DNA of 64,000 nucleotides from contig CAYYZH010000003.1 in the NCBI GenBank assembly GCA_964475765.1, forward strand, positions 1-64,000, written 5' to 3'. Position numbers and translations under genes: made by a program. Positions 43,058-52,244 of the stretch are shown piece after piece (the stretch's first letter is position 1; each line of letters begins with the position of its first letter). This DNA is from Thermohalobaculum sp964475765 (lineage in GTDB: Bacteria; Pseudomonadota; Alphaproteobacteria; Rhodobacterales; Rhodobacteraceae). A model generated the notes under the pieces. The model was not told the origin of the DNA and did not search any database. It worked only from the letters and a program-made list of their open reading frames with translations.

Positions 43058-43148
43058 TCTAAGAATTCTGGGCGGGCTACATTGCCTTGCGGTTGCGCCC
43101 ATGCCATCGCGCGCCTAAGAAGTGCCGTCCCTGACGGAGCTCTCGCCC

Positions 43149-44447
43149 ATGCCGCACATTCTAGATCACCGCGACGCTGATTTCGAGGCCCGCCTTGAAA
43201 CGGTTCTCGGTCTCAAACGAGAGACCGACGAAGATGTCGATGACGTCGTGGCCGAGATCATTGCGGACGTGCGGGCCCGGGGCGTAGATGCGGTGCTTGA
43301 ATTGACATCGCGGTTTGACCGGCTGGACCTAACTGCCGAGGCACTGGTCCTGACCGATGCTGACATTGAGACTGCAATAGCGCGTGTTCCTTCGGATCAA
43401 AAGGACGCGTTGGAACTGGCCGCGGATCGGATCACAGCTTATCATCGGCGCCAATTGCCCTCCGACGAAAGATGGATAGACCCAACTGGAGTCGAACTTG
43501 GCTGGCGTTGGAGCCCCGTGGACGCAGCAGGGCTTTATGTGCCCGGCGGCCTCGCTTCCTATCCATCCTCTGTCTTGATGAACGCGATCCCTGCGAAAGT
43601 CGCAGGGGTCGAGCGCCTGGTCATGTGCGCCCCGACACCGGACGGTGTGATAAACCCCCTCGTCCTGTTGGCCGCGCGGCTCACAGGAATCGACCAAGTC
43701 TGCCGGATCGGCGGCGCACAGGCGATTGCAGCTATGGCGTACGGTGCAGGGCCGATTGTCCCCGTCGACAAAATCACCGGGCCAGGCAATGCCTTTGTCG
43801 CCGCCGCCAAGCGCCGCGTATTTGGTCATGTCGGTATCGACATGATTGCCGGTCCGTCGGAGATTCTTGTAATCGCCGATGGTGAAAACGATCCGGATTG
43901 GGTTGCAATGGACCTGATGAGCCAGGCCGAGCATGACGCATCTGCCCAGGCTATCCTGCTCACCGATAGTCCAGAACTTGCCGACGCAGTGGCCATCGCT
44001 GTCACCAAAATTCTCAGCGGTTTGGAACGCAAGGCCATCGCCGGGCCGAGTTGGGAGGAGTTCGGCGTCATAATCACGGCACATGATCTCAAACATGCGG
44101 CAGAAATCTCCAATCGATTCGCGCCGGAGCATCTCGAGATCTGCACAGCGGACGCCGATGCCGTCGCTACAAATATCCGGCATGCCGGTGCAATCTTCCT
44201 GGGCTCTCACACCCCGGAAGCCATCGGAGACTACGTCGGCGGACCGAACCACGTGCTGCCAACGGCACGCTCGGCCAGATTTTCCTCAGGACTGTCTGTG
44301 TTGGACTTCATGAAACGTACAACGATTTCGCGGATGACCCCTGCTGCGCTCAAGGCAATTGGTCCGGCCACGGAAGTGCTGGCCCAAGCCGAAGGGCTAG
44401 AGGCGCATGGCCTGTCCGTAACCCGCAGACTGGAGCGCTTGAATTGA
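43149..44447 (+). CDS. hisD: Histidinol dehydrogenase
   Basis: HisD performs the last two oxidations of histidine synthesis, L-histidinol to L-histidine with two NAD. The 432-residue product has the signature Gly-Leu-Tyr-Val-Pro-Gly-Gly, Ile-Gly-Gly-Ala-Gln-Ala-Ile-Ala-Ala, Asp-Lys-Ile-Thr-Gly-Pro-Gly-Asn, the zinc/catalytic Gln-Ala-Glu-His-Asp, and Phe-Ala-Pro-Glu-His-Leu-Glu. ATG 43149 has CGGAGC upstream. First gene of the conserved hisD - UPF0262 - phosphatase - infA - maf - rng block; the next gene starts within its stop. Confidence 0.95.
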   Translation: MPHILDHRDADFEARLETVLGLKRETDEDVDDVVAEIIADVRARGVDAVLELTSRFDRLDLTAEALVLTDADIETAIARVPSDQKDALELAADRITAYHRRQLPSDERWIDPTGVELGWRWSPVDAAGLYVPGGLASYPSSVLMNAIPAKVAGVERLVMCAPTPDGVINPLVLLAARLTGIDQVCRIGGAQAIAAMAYGAGPIVPVDKITGPGNAFVAAAKRRVFGHVGIDMIAGPSEILVIADGENDPDWVAMDLMSQAEHDASAQAILLTDSPELADAVAIAVTKILSGLERKAIAGPSWEEFGVIITAHDLKHAAEISNRFAPEHLEICTADADAVATNIRHAGAIFLGSHTPEAIGDYVGGPNHVLPTARSARFSSGLSVLDFMKRTTISRMTPAALKAIGPATEVLAQAEGLEAHGLSVTRRLERLN

Positions 44448-44941
44448 CCCAATTTGCGCCCACCGATCGGTTGAGCAGAGTCTCCCTGATCGAAGACCGG
44501 CCACGTGCCCGCACCCCGGAAATCCAGCAGGAGCTTGATGTTGCGATCTATGATCTGATGGAAGACAATCGCTTTCAGATTATTGCCCGCGACGACGCTC
44601 CGGTACTTGTCGGACCTTATGTGCTAGGCATCGGAATGGCAGAACGGATGCTTGTGCTGGACGCAAAGACCAGATCAGGAGAGCAAGCCACGGAACTTCA
44701 TCTTTCGCTGTCCCCGTTGCGGGGGATCATCAAGGACTATTTTGCGATCTGCGAGAGCTACTTTGATGCGGTCAAACGCCTGCCACCCTCCAAGATCGAG
44801 GCAATCGACATGGGGCGCCGCGGGATCCACAACGAAGGGGCAGACCTGCTGATCAATCGCCTTGAAGGCAAGATTGCAACCAACAGCGAGACCGCCCGCC
44901 GGCTCTTTACGGTGATCTGTGCGCTGCAATTTCGCGGCTGA
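44444..44941 (+). CDS. UPF0262 family protein
   Basis: A 165-residue alphaproteobacterial conserved protein of unknown function. Recognised by Ile-Gly-Met-Ala-Glu-Arg-Met, Leu-Ser-Pro-Leu-Arg and Met-Gly-Arg-Arg-Gly-Ile-His-Asn-Glu-Gly-Ala. The TTG start overlaps the hisD stop (TTGA); no other start gives the full family length. It sits in its standard place after hisD. Confidence 0.9.
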   Translation: MTQFAPTDRLSRVSLIEDRPRARTPEIQQELDVAIYDLMEDNRFQIIARDDAPVLVGPYVLGIGMAERMLVLDAKTRSGEQATELHLSLSPLRGIIKDYFAICESYFDAVKRLPPSKIEAIDMGRRGIHNEGADLLINRLEGKIATNSETARRLFTVICALQFRG

Positions 44942-44943
44942 AC

Positions 44944-45381
44944 ATGCTGCCGGGATCGGTCCTGTTCTGCTGCGATCACAACGCGGTTCGCTCGCCCATG
45001 GCAGAGGGCCTTCTCAAACAGTTTCATGGTAGCCGGATTTACGTTCAGTCGGCAGGCGTCTTCGGCGAGTTGGAAGTTGACGGTTTCATGGTCTCGGTCG
45101 CCGCTGAAATCGGAGTGGATATCTCGAAGCATCGCACCCGCAGTTTTGACGACATGGAAGACTGGGGGGATGATATCGACGCCTATGACCAGATCATTGC
45201 CCTTTCCCCGGGAGCGCAGCGGCGGGCCCTTGAATTCACGCGGGACTTCCATGTCGAAGTGACGTATTGGCCGACACTCGACCCGACCGGGATGGGCGAG
45301 CGCCGCGAAGACCGGCTAGCCGCTTATCGCCAGACAAGGGATCAGTTGGCCGAACGTATCCGCGCCCAATTCCCCACCTGA
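44944..45381 (+). CDS. Low molecular weight protein-tyrosine phosphatase
   Basis: A 145-residue LMW-PTP/arsenate reductase-fold protein. The P-loop is Cys-Asp-His-Asn-Ala-Val-Arg-Ser near residues 10-17 (C-x5-R), and the general acid is in Trp-Pro-Thr-Leu-Asp-Pro-Thr near 116. It is therefore probably active on phosphotyrosine in the cytosol; arsenate reduction cannot be excluded. It starts three bases after the UPF0262 stop and precedes infA, the usual order in this group. Confidence 0.88.
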   Translation: MLPGSVLFCCDHNAVRSPMAEGLLKQFHGSRIYVQSAGVFGELEVDGFMVSVAAEIGVDISKHRTRSFDDMEDWGDDIDAYDQIIALSPGAQRRALEFTRDFHVEVTYWPTLDPTGMGERREDRLAAYRQTRDQLAERIRAQFPT

Positions 45382-45471
45382 AAGGATCAGGTGTTTTCGC
45401 ATCCAGCCCTTGCAAAACTGCGCTGTTGCCGCCATGTTCCGGCGCCAACCGAAACCCGATACGGAGACACC

Positions 45472-45690
45472 ATGGCCAAGGAAGAAACTCTCGAATTCCC
45501 CGGCGTCGTTTCCGAGCTTCTGCCGAATGCGACATTCCGGGTAGAGCTCGAGAACGGCCATGAGATCATCGCACATACGGCAGGCAAGATGCGCAAGAAC
45601 CGAATCCGCGTCCTCGCCGGTGACAAGGTGCAGGTCGAGATGACACCCTACGACCTCACCAAGGGCCGGATCATCTACCGGTTCAAATGA
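45472..45690 (+). CDS. infA: Translation initiation factor IF-1
   Basis: IF-1 binds the ribosomal A site of the 30S subunit during initiation. The 72-residue S1/OB-fold protein has the standard sequence Met-Ala-Lys-Glu-Glu-Thr-Leu-Glu-Phe-Pro-Gly-Val-Val, Leu-Pro-Asn-Ala-Thr-Phe-Arg-Val, and Lys-Gly-Arg-Ile-Ile-Tyr-Arg. ATG 45472 is the family start. A 90-bp gap upstream may hold its own promoter. Stop and maf start overlap (ATGA). Confidence 0.97.
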   Translation: MAKEETLEFPGVVSELLPNATFRVELENGHEIIAHTAGKMRKNRIRVLAGDKVQVEMTPYDLTKGRIIYRFK

Positions 45691-46271
45691 AGCTGATCCT
45701 CGGCTCGGCCTCGCCGCGTCGCCGCGAGTTGCTGGCCCAAATTGGCATCATCCCGGATCTGGTTCTGTCCACTGAGATTGACGAGACCCCCTATCCCGCC
45801 GAGGTGCCACGCATCTATGTCGAACGGATGGCACGGGAAAAATCTACAGCTGTCCCGCAGTCGGGCAATGCGCTTGTCCTGACCGCGGATACAACCGTCA
45901 GCGCCGGGCGTCGCATTCTTGGCAAGCCCGGGGACACCGATGAAGCCGAGAGGTTTCTCCGAACGTTGTCTGGTCGGCGCCATCAGGTGACCACCGCGGT
46001 ATGTGTTCGCCAGAACGACAAGCAAGAAATGCGAGTTGTCGTCACCCGCGTGAAGTTCAAACGCCTCTCAGAAGCCGAGGTCTCAGCCTACCTCGCTTCG
46101 GGCGAATGGCTGGGCAAGGCGGGTGGGTACGCGATCCAGGGCATCGCTGCAGCGTTCATTCCTGAAATTCGGGGCTCGTACAGCAACGTCGTTGGTCTGC
46201 CGTTGGCGGAGACGGCAAACCTGCTGACGGGTCTGGGATATGCCGTGACTTATGCAAGGCAACCCACATGA
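45687..46271 (+). CDS. maf: Maf family nucleoside triphosphate pyrophosphatase
   Basis: A 194-residue Maf protein that hydrolyses non-canonical or modified pyrimidine nucleotides to monophosphates. The nucleotide site Ser-Ala-Ser-Pro-Arg-Arg-Arg-Glu-Leu-Leu is at the N-terminus, with Thr-Ala-Asp-Thr-Thr-Val (metal ligand), Leu-Ser-Gly-Arg-Arg-His and Gly-Gly-Tyr-Ala-Ile-Gln-Gly further on. Overlaps both infA and rng by four bases, so translated as a block. Confidence 0.93.
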   Translation: MKLILGSASPRRRELLAQIGIIPDLVLSTEIDETPYPAEVPRIYVERMAREKSTAVPQSGNALVLTADTTVSAGRRILGKPGDTDEAERFLRTLSGRRHQVTTAVCVRQNDKQEMRVVVTRVKFKRLSEAEVSAYLASGEWLGKAGGYAIQGIAAAFIPEIRGSYSNVVGLPLAETANLLTGLGYAVTYARQPT

Positions 46272-47455
46272 AAGGCCGGGTGATCCTGATCGACATGCCG
46301 GAGGAGCGCGTCAGTCAGGCGGCACTCGTTGTCGATGGGCGACTGGAGGATCTTCTGGTCGACCGCAAGAAAGGCGACGACGCCCCCGCCCCTGGCGAAA
46401 TCTATTGGGCCAAGGTGGACCGTCTTGTCCCAAACATGGGCGGCGCCTTCGTCAAACTTACACCAAGACACATGGGCTTCCTGCGCGAGGCCCAGAGGCC
46501 GAAGTCAGGCGAAGGCGTTTTGGTTCAGGTGTCTTCCTATCCCGAGCCGGGCAAAGCCGTGCCGGTCACCGCTCGTCTTCTATACAAGGGTCGACGGATC
46601 ATCCACACGCCTGGTGCACCGGGGATCAACGTTTCCAGGAAGATCAAAGATCCGGCTGAACGCGAAAGGTTGCTACGATCTGTTGCCGATTGGAAACCTG
46701 ACCCATGCACCACCCGAGAACCCGCGGCAAGCTGGTACGAACACGTTCACAATGAAGGTGGTTTCATCGTGCGCGCGGCAGCTCACGGTATAGCAGCTTC
46801 TGAACTCCAAAATGAACTCTCCTGGATTTTGGCGATGCGAAGCAAAAAGGAGGGAATTTCCCGCAGCAGCGATCCGGGCACTGTGGAGTTTGCGGCTCCC
46901 GTGATCGGTAGGGCGCTGCGCGAGTGGACGGGTCAAGCAGGTTTCGAAATTGTCCTTGGTCCTCGCGCAGAACGAGAAATATCAGCCGTTCTTAGCACGG
47001 ATCTCAGCGCGAGTTCAGACATCGAAACTTCGCTATTTTCTATGGATGGTGATCCGTTTGATGAACTTGGTGTTTGGGACGAGATCGACGGTCTGCGCCA
47101 GCCGCGAGTGGATCTACCCTCCGGCGCATGGATGGCTATCGAGACCACGCGGGCCTTGGTGACAGTCGATGTGAACACCGGCGATCAGTTCGGCGGCGGT
47201 GCAGCCATGACCGCCAATATCGAGGCCGCGCGGGAACTGCCGAGACAACTCAGGTTGCGGGGACTTGGCGGGCAAATCGTCATCGACTTTGCGCCATTGA
47301 AGAAAGTGCAACGCAAGAAGATCGAGGAGACGCTGAAATCGGCGTTCCGCAAGGATCCAATTGGTAGCACGCTGGCGGGCTGGACGCCTCTCGGGAACTT
47401 CGAGCTTCAACGCAAGCGTGAGCGCCGCCCACTGTCAGAGTTGCTCACTGACTGA
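46268..47455 (+). CDS. rng: Ribonuclease E/G family endoribonuclease
   Basis: A 395-residue RNase G-like endonuclease for rRNA and mRNA processing. It has an N-terminal S1-like region (about 35-90, Gly-Glu-Ile-Tyr-Trp-Ala-Lys-Val) and the catalytic metal residues in Thr-Val-Asp-Val-Asn-Thr-Gly (about 299) and Val-Ile-Asp-Phe (about 340). E. coli RNase G is 489 residues; this one lacks the C-terminal zinc-link Cys motif and is short, as in other Rhodobacteraceae. It is the last gene before the RND insertion; the RND permease gene ends three bases away on the other strand. Confidence 0.9.
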   Translation: MKGRVILIDMPEERVSQAALVVDGRLEDLLVDRKKGDDAPAPGEIYWAKVDRLVPNMGGAFVKLTPRHMGFLREAQRPKSGEGVLVQVSSYPEPGKAVPVTARLLYKGRRIIHTPGAPGINVSRKIKDPAERERLLRSVADWKPDPCTTREPAASWYEHVHNEGGFIVRAAAHGIAASELQNELSWILAMRSKKEGISRSSDPGTVEFAAPVIGRALREWTGQAGFEIVLGPRAEREISAVLSTDLSASSDIETSLFSMDGDPFDELGVWDEIDGLRQPRVDLPSGAWMAIETTRALVTVDVNTGDQFGGGAAMTANIEAARELPRQLRLRGLGGQIVIDFAPLKKVQRKKIEETLKSAFRKDPIGSTLAGWTPLGNFELQRKRERRPLSELLTD

Positions 47456-47457
47456 CC

Positions 47458-50400
47458 CTACTCCGCCGCGACGGGAGGGAGTTTCGGCTTTGGATCGATA
47501 TCCGGATCCTTTGCGCGAGGTGGGTTCGCGAGCCAGCGGATATCATCGAAGATCATATAGAGGCTTGGGATCAGGAACAGCACGATGACGGTTGCAAATA
47601 CGATGCCGTAGCCGAGCGAGATTGCCATCGGCACCAGAAACTGGGCCTGTCTCGATGTCTCGAAGATCATCGGAGCCAACCCGCAAAACGTTGTCATCGT
47701 GGTCAGAAGGATCGGCCGAAAGCGGCGCATTCCAGCCCGCCAAACGGCGTCATACGCAGACGCGCCCGCAGCACGCGCCTTATTCGCATAGTCGATCATC
47801 ACGATACCGGAATTGATCACCACGCCGGAGAGCGCGATGATCCCGAAGATGGAGATGATCGATAGCCCCATACCCATGATCAGATGCCCAACAATCGCAC
47901 CGACAAAGCCGAACGGGATCGACATCATAATTATCGCTGGCTGTGCATAGGATTTGAACGGGATCGCCAGGAGCCCATAGATGATCACGAGCGTCAAAGC
48001 GACCGACGGAATGAAACTCAGCATCGTGTCGCGCTGCGCTGCCTGACGCCCCTGTAGCGAGTAGCCAAGGCCGGGATAGTCGGCCTGGAGCTGTGGAAGA
48101 AGGTCTTCCGTTGCGGCGGCCAGAATCTGGTTGGTCTTATCCCGCGGCTCGACATTGGCGCTGACGGTCACGACCCGCTGTGCATCTTCACGCACAATTG
48201 CTGCATCCGCACGCCCGCGAATGACATTGGCCACCTCATAGAGCGGAACCACACCGCCATCCGGCGTGCGCAACAACAGACCTTCGATATCGGCCTCCGA
48301 CCGGCGTTCGGACCGGGGCGCGCGGACGCGTACTGTAACCTCGTTCCGCCCGTCCTGTTGCGAGAGCGCCTCGACCCCGAAGAACGCCGCACGCACCTGT
48401 GCCGCGACGTCTTCCGCGGTCAGTCCCAGACTGCGCCCTTCCTCGGTCAGACTGTAGGCAAGTTCGATCTTACCCGGAGAGAACCCGTCATCGGGGTCAC
48501 GCACATGATCGAAGTCGTTAAGGAGCGTCGCAAGCCGGGCCGCCGCCTGCTCGAGTACTGCGGTGTCGCTGTGGGAAAGACGGATTTCGAGGCTGGATCC
48601 ACCTGGACCGCCCCAGGACGACTCGAACCGTATGGATCGCGCGCCCGGCACTTTCCCTACCGCCTCGCGCCACAGAGATGTAAATTCGCGGGTGCCAATC
48701 GGCCTGATATCCGGATCCTGCAAATAGGCCCGCAGATCGACCTTCGTCCCATCAATCTCGGCATACACTCCTATCCCGAGTTCATCGCCGCCGTTCTCGG
48801 CAATGACTGCGTTGGCCGCATCGACAACATGTCGTTGAGCGGCTATGGTTGTCGCCAACGGCGTTCCAACCGGCATGGTCACCACAGCCTTGGAGTAATC
48901 CCGGGGCACCGGCGGAAACAGTCCCCAGCCCATGCGGCCACTCAGCGGCCAAGCCACTGTCACAGCAAGGATCAGGATCATCAGTGCCACAGTCGTGTAA
49001 CGCCAGTTCATCGCAACCCTGAGCGCTGGCCCATAGACGTTGGCGATAAACCACGCCAGACCACTAGAAAAGAACTGCTGTGTCGGGGCGATAATTCCAC
49101 GATAGAGCGGTCCGAAAACAGCCGATGAGATACGCGACAACGCCCCCTTGCCTTCACCGGCGAGGTGGGCGGGCAGAATGAACAGCGCCTCGATCCAGCT
49201 CATCAGAAAGGCCAACGCGACAATGATCGGGATGACGATCCAGAACTTCCCCATCCACCCCGGCACAAGCGCCAACGGGATGAAGGCCGCGATATTTGTC
49301 ATGATCGAGAAGCTTAGTGGCACCGCAATATCGCGGGCACCCTGAATAGCAGCTTCGAGGAACGCCATGCCTCGTTGTCGATATTCGTGAATGTTCTCCC
49401 CGGCCACGATGGCATCGTCGACCACAATCCCGAGCGCGAGAATGAAGGCGAACATCGACACCAGATTGATCGATACGCCAGTCCAAGGGAGCAAAAGCAG
49501 CGTCCCCATGAATGCGGTCGGGATGCCCAATGCGACCCAGAATGCCAGGCGCAATTCGAGGAATAGACTGAGGATCAAAAGCACAAGGCAGAGCCCAATC
49601 GCCCCGTTGCGCGTCAACAGTTCCATCCGATCGCGATAGTATTTCGACCGGTCATTTAGAATGACCGCGTCAATGCCATCCGGCAGAGCAGCCATAGCCT
49701 CGGGCAAAACACGCCTTGTGGTGTCCGCCACACTGATCGGCGTTTCTTCTCCGACGCGAAACACATTGATTTCGATCGCAGATTTTCCGTCGAAGCTGGC
49801 CCGCTTGTTGCTGTCGTCAAAGCCGTCGCGAACAACTGCTATGTCGCGCAACCGGACCAATGCTCCGCGAACATCCGCGATCAAAGGGATATTGCCAAAG
49901 TCGAAAGCTTCGTCACGGCGATCTGCCATGCGCAGAAGCAGATCGCCTCCTACCGTCTCCAGCGTACCACCAGCCCGGTCCAGCGCGGTCCGACGTATCG
50001 TGGCAGCTACATCAGACAGGGTTAGTCCATGTGCCAACAGAGCGGTCTGCGAAATCTCGATATGAATCTGCCGTTCCCGCACATTGACCAGGTCCACCTG
50101 ACTGATCTCGTCCTGCTGCAAAAGCTTGGTTCGGACCTGTTCCGCAGCCATCCGCAAGGACCGTTCGGTCGTGTCGCCGAAGATGTGGATCTCGATCACT
50201 GAACGGCGGCGTGGTTGGAGCGTTGCCACCGGATCTTCTGCGTCATCCGGCAGGGATGTCACGCGATCCAGTGCCTGCTGGATATCGTTGTAAACCAACT
50301 CACGTGAGCGATCTGTCCCGACCTCCGCTGTGATCTGGGCGGAGCCCTCCGATGCCGTTGCTGCAATCGTGGCAATCCCCTGAACGGACCGCAACTCCTC

Positions 50401-50625
50401 TTCAATCGCCAGGACAATCGACTGCTCGACCTCTTCGGGCGTTGCACCCGGCAGCGCCACAGTGATTGTCGCAAGATCAGGTTCGATCTCGGGCAGATAC
50501 TCCTGCTCAATCTTGAATAGCATGAATATGCCGCCAAAGATAAGCAACAGCATCAAGAGGTTCGCGGCCACCGCATTACGCGCCATCCACGCAATCGCAC
50601 CATTGTCTCGCAGGCGCGGCGTCAT
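47458..50625 (-). CDS. RND efflux transporter permease (AcrB/HAE type)
   Basis: A 1055-residue proton-driven pump of the inner membrane with 12 predicted helices and two large periplasmic loops. Helix 1 is at about 17-38, and helix 4 carries Gly-Ile-Val-Val-Asp-Asp-Ala-Ile-Val-Ala-Gly-Glu-Asn with the proton-relay Asp pair. The C-terminal half repeats the layout. Substrate unknown (drugs, detergents or metabolites). The adaptor gene ends two bases upstream and the pair forms one operon. No outer-membrane factor gene is beside it. The pair separates rng from yacG. Confidence 0.93.
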   Translation of the reverse strand: MTPRLRDNGAIAWMARNAVAANLLMLLLIFGGIFMLFKIEQEYLPEIEPDLATITVALPGATPEEVEQSIVLAIEEELRSVQGIATIAATASEGSAQITAEVGTDRSRELVYNDIQQALDRVTSLPDDAEDPVATLQPRRRSVIEIHIFGDTTERSLRMAAEQVRTKLLQQDEISQVDLVNVRERQIHIEISQTALLAHGLTLSDVAATIRRTALDRAGGTLETVGGDLLLRMADRRDEAFDFGNIPLIADVRGALVRLRDIAVVRDGFDDSNKRASFDGKSAIEINVFRVGEETPISVADTTRRVLPEAMAALPDGIDAVILNDRSKYYRDRMELLTRNGAIGLCLVLLILSLFLELRLAFWVALGIPTAFMGTLLLLPWTGVSINLVSMFAFILALGIVVDDAIVAGENIHEYRQRGMAFLEAAIQGARDIAVPLSFSIMTNIAAFIPLALVPGWMGKFWIVIPIIVALAFLMSWIEALFILPAHLAGEGKGALSRISSAVFGPLYRGIIAPTQQFFSSGLAWFIANVYGPALRVAMNWRYTTVALMILILAVTVAWPLSGRMGWGLFPPVPRDYSKAVVTMPVGTPLATTIAAQRHVVDAANAVIAENGGDELGIGVYAEIDGTKVDLRAYLQDPDIRPIGTREFTSLWREAVGKVPGARSIRFESSWGGPGGSSLEIRLSHSDTAVLEQAAARLATLLNDFDHVRDPDDGFSPGKIELAYSLTEEGRSLGLTAEDVAAQVRAAFFGVEALSQQDGRNEVTVRVRAPRSERRSEADIEGLLLRTPDGGVVPLYEVANVIRGRADAAIVREDAQRVVTVSANVEPRDKTNQILAAATEDLLPQLQADYPGLGYSLQGRQAAQRDTMLSFIPSVALTLVIIYGLLAIPFKSYAQPAIIMMSIPFGFVGAIVGHLIMGMGLSIISIFGIIALSGVVINSGIVMIDYANKARAAGASAYDAVWRAGMRRFRPILLTTMTTFCGLAPMIFETSRQAQFLVPMAISLGYGIVFATVIVLFLIPSLYMIFDDIRWLANPPRAKDPDIDPKPKLPPVAAE

Positions 50626-50627
50626 GG

Positions 50628-51905
50628 TCAGCCACCCTCACGGGTGCGCAATGCCATGCCCTCGGTAAAGCTGGAAAGGGAGCTGACGATAATCCGGTCA
50701 CCAGTTGCCAGGCCACCCTTGACCAGAACGTAATCTGCACCGCGCCAGACGACACTTACATCGCGTATTTCAAGTTTGTCCTCTGCGTTCATGACCCACA
50801 CGGTATCACCATCTCTGAGGTGGCGCCGATCAAGTGAGATCGCATTCTTGACAACTTTTCCTTCGACACGAGCGGTGACGAAACTGCCAAGGAGCAATTG
50901 CGGCTGTCCCGCATTCTCGGGATTACGAGCCATGGGGTCGGGGACCGAGACAATGATCTCCGCCATCCGCCCAACCTCTGACAGTTCAGCTCCGATGCGC
51001 ACAATCTCACCGCGCCGACTTTCGCCCGGCAACCATGCGGAATCCTGTGTCACCTGCACGGAAGTCTGTCCCGGATCGAGCCGCGCAAGTGCGGCAGGGG
51101 GTACAGACAGCGTAATATGGAAACGGTCCGCTGCAACAAGTTCGGCGGCAACCGTCCCTTGGGTCAACATCGCGCCAGGCGCGACATCCTCGGCTACAAC
51201 AATTGCATCAAATGGCACCCTCGCAACCGTTCGTGCCAACGCATTCTCCGCTTGCGCGAGGGTCGCCTCAGCAGCCGTTCTCTCGGCCCGCAACTGGGCC
51301 ATCTGTGGCTCGCGCAGCACCAGCGCACGCTGACTATCTGTAAGATTGCGCGAAAGTCTGGAAAGTTCGCGTTTACCGATTTCCTGCTGGCCGTCTTCAA
51401 TCGAGATGCGTGCATCGATCTCTGCGATCTCCGCTTCGGCTTGAGCCACTGCGAGCTTCAGATCTGCATCATCGAACTTTGCAGCAACATCGCCCGCAGC
51501 GAGAAATCCACCTGGCGCAAGATCAGGATGCACCGAGACGACTGTTCCCGCGATTTCGGGCCGCACTATCAACGTCTCCGCTGGTACAACCTCGCCCCAT
51601 GCATCAATCACCGGACGTAAGTCTTCCACTTTGGCCGGCATAACTTCGACTAGACGGGCACTGCGCGGCCGTTCGGAGCGCTCGGCAACCGGTGCGGATC
51701 CCATGATGTGCTGGTAGGAAAAATAGGCAGCAACGAGAACAATACAGGGCAAGCAAAGCTGCAGAACTACCGCAATGGACCGGTGCCATAGCGGTGCGGC
51801 GCGCACAGGCAAAGCACCGGCCGTCTTGTCCTCGCTGGGCATGATCTCCGGTTCGGCACGCTTTGACTGCATGCGAGAGACCACAGGCGGTGACTGCCTA
51901 TTCAA
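50628..51905 (-). CDS. RND efflux periplasmic adaptor (membrane fusion protein)
   Basis: A 425-residue HlyD/AcrA-type adaptor. One N-terminal membrane anchor (about 42-64), a lipoyl/barrel-sandwich domain (about 105-140 and 215-245, with Ile-Val-Arg-Pro-Glu-Ile-Ala-Gly-Thr-Val and Pro-Phe-Asp-Ala-Ile-Val), a coiled-coil hairpin between them (about 145-215), and a beta-barrel after (about 250-330). No lipobox Cys. It bridges the RND pump to an outer-membrane channel encoded elsewhere. Upstream ATGs within the first 22 codons leave the exact start open. Confidence 0.88.
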   Translation of the reverse strand: MNRQSPPVVSRMQSKRAEPEIMPSEDKTAGALPVRAAPLWHRSIAVVLQLCLPCIVLVAAYFSYQHIMGSAPVAERSERPRSARLVEVMPAKVEDLRPVIDAWGEVVPAETLIVRPEIAGTVVSVHPDLAPGGFLAAGDVAAKFDDADLKLAVAQAEAEIAEIDARISIEDGQQEIGKRELSRLSRNLTDSQRALVLREPQMAQLRAERTAAEATLAQAENALARTVARVPFDAIVVAEDVAPGAMLTQGTVAAELVAADRFHITLSVPPAALARLDPGQTSVQVTQDSAWLPGESRRGEIVRIGAELSEVGRMAEIIVSVPDPMARNPENAGQPQLLLGSFVTARVEGKVVKNAISLDRRHLRDGDTVWVMNAEDKLEIRDVSVVWRGADYVLVKGGLATGDRIIVSSLSSFTEGMALRTREGG

Positions 51906-52048
51906 TGCGTTTTCCTCAATCCCCGGTGCCCATGCACCGTACTCCGGTCAGATATATACCACTTCGCCTGATTTTCCGCCGAAATTTCGTGCTGACCGGT
52001 TCGAACGGGGGTATTCTCACGGATGTTTGACATCCATCTGTGTTCTTA

Positions 52049-52228
52049 ATGACCACCTCTGAAAACCAACAAGGCATGGGAACATGCCCGATTTGCCATG
52101 CTTCCACGGCCCAGCGCTGGCGCCCGTTTTGTTCTGGCAGGTGCGCTGATGTGGACCTTGGACGATGGTTGAATGGTTCCTATGCCATTCCAACGGAAGA
52201 TGCGTCCAATGATCCTTCCGAGGCCTGA
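52049..52228 (+). CDS. yacG: DNA gyrase inhibitor / zinc-binding protein YacG
   Basis: A 59-residue zinc-ribbon protein. Cys-Pro-Ile-Cys and Cys-Ser-Gly-Arg-Cys-Ala-Asp-Val-Asp-Leu-Gly-Arg-Trp are the YacG signature. In E. coli YacG binds GyrB and inhibits gyrase. ATG 52049 gives a nine-residue leader before Met-Gly-Thr-Cys; ATG 52076 is also possible. It is normally directly after rng in this group, but here an oppositely oriented RND operon lies between, so it must now have its own promoter. Confidence 0.88.
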   Translation: MTTSENQQGMGTCPICHASTAQRWRPFCSGRCADVDLGRWLNGSYAIPTEDASNDPSEA

Positions 52229-52244
52229 AACGCGCCTTCCCCGA

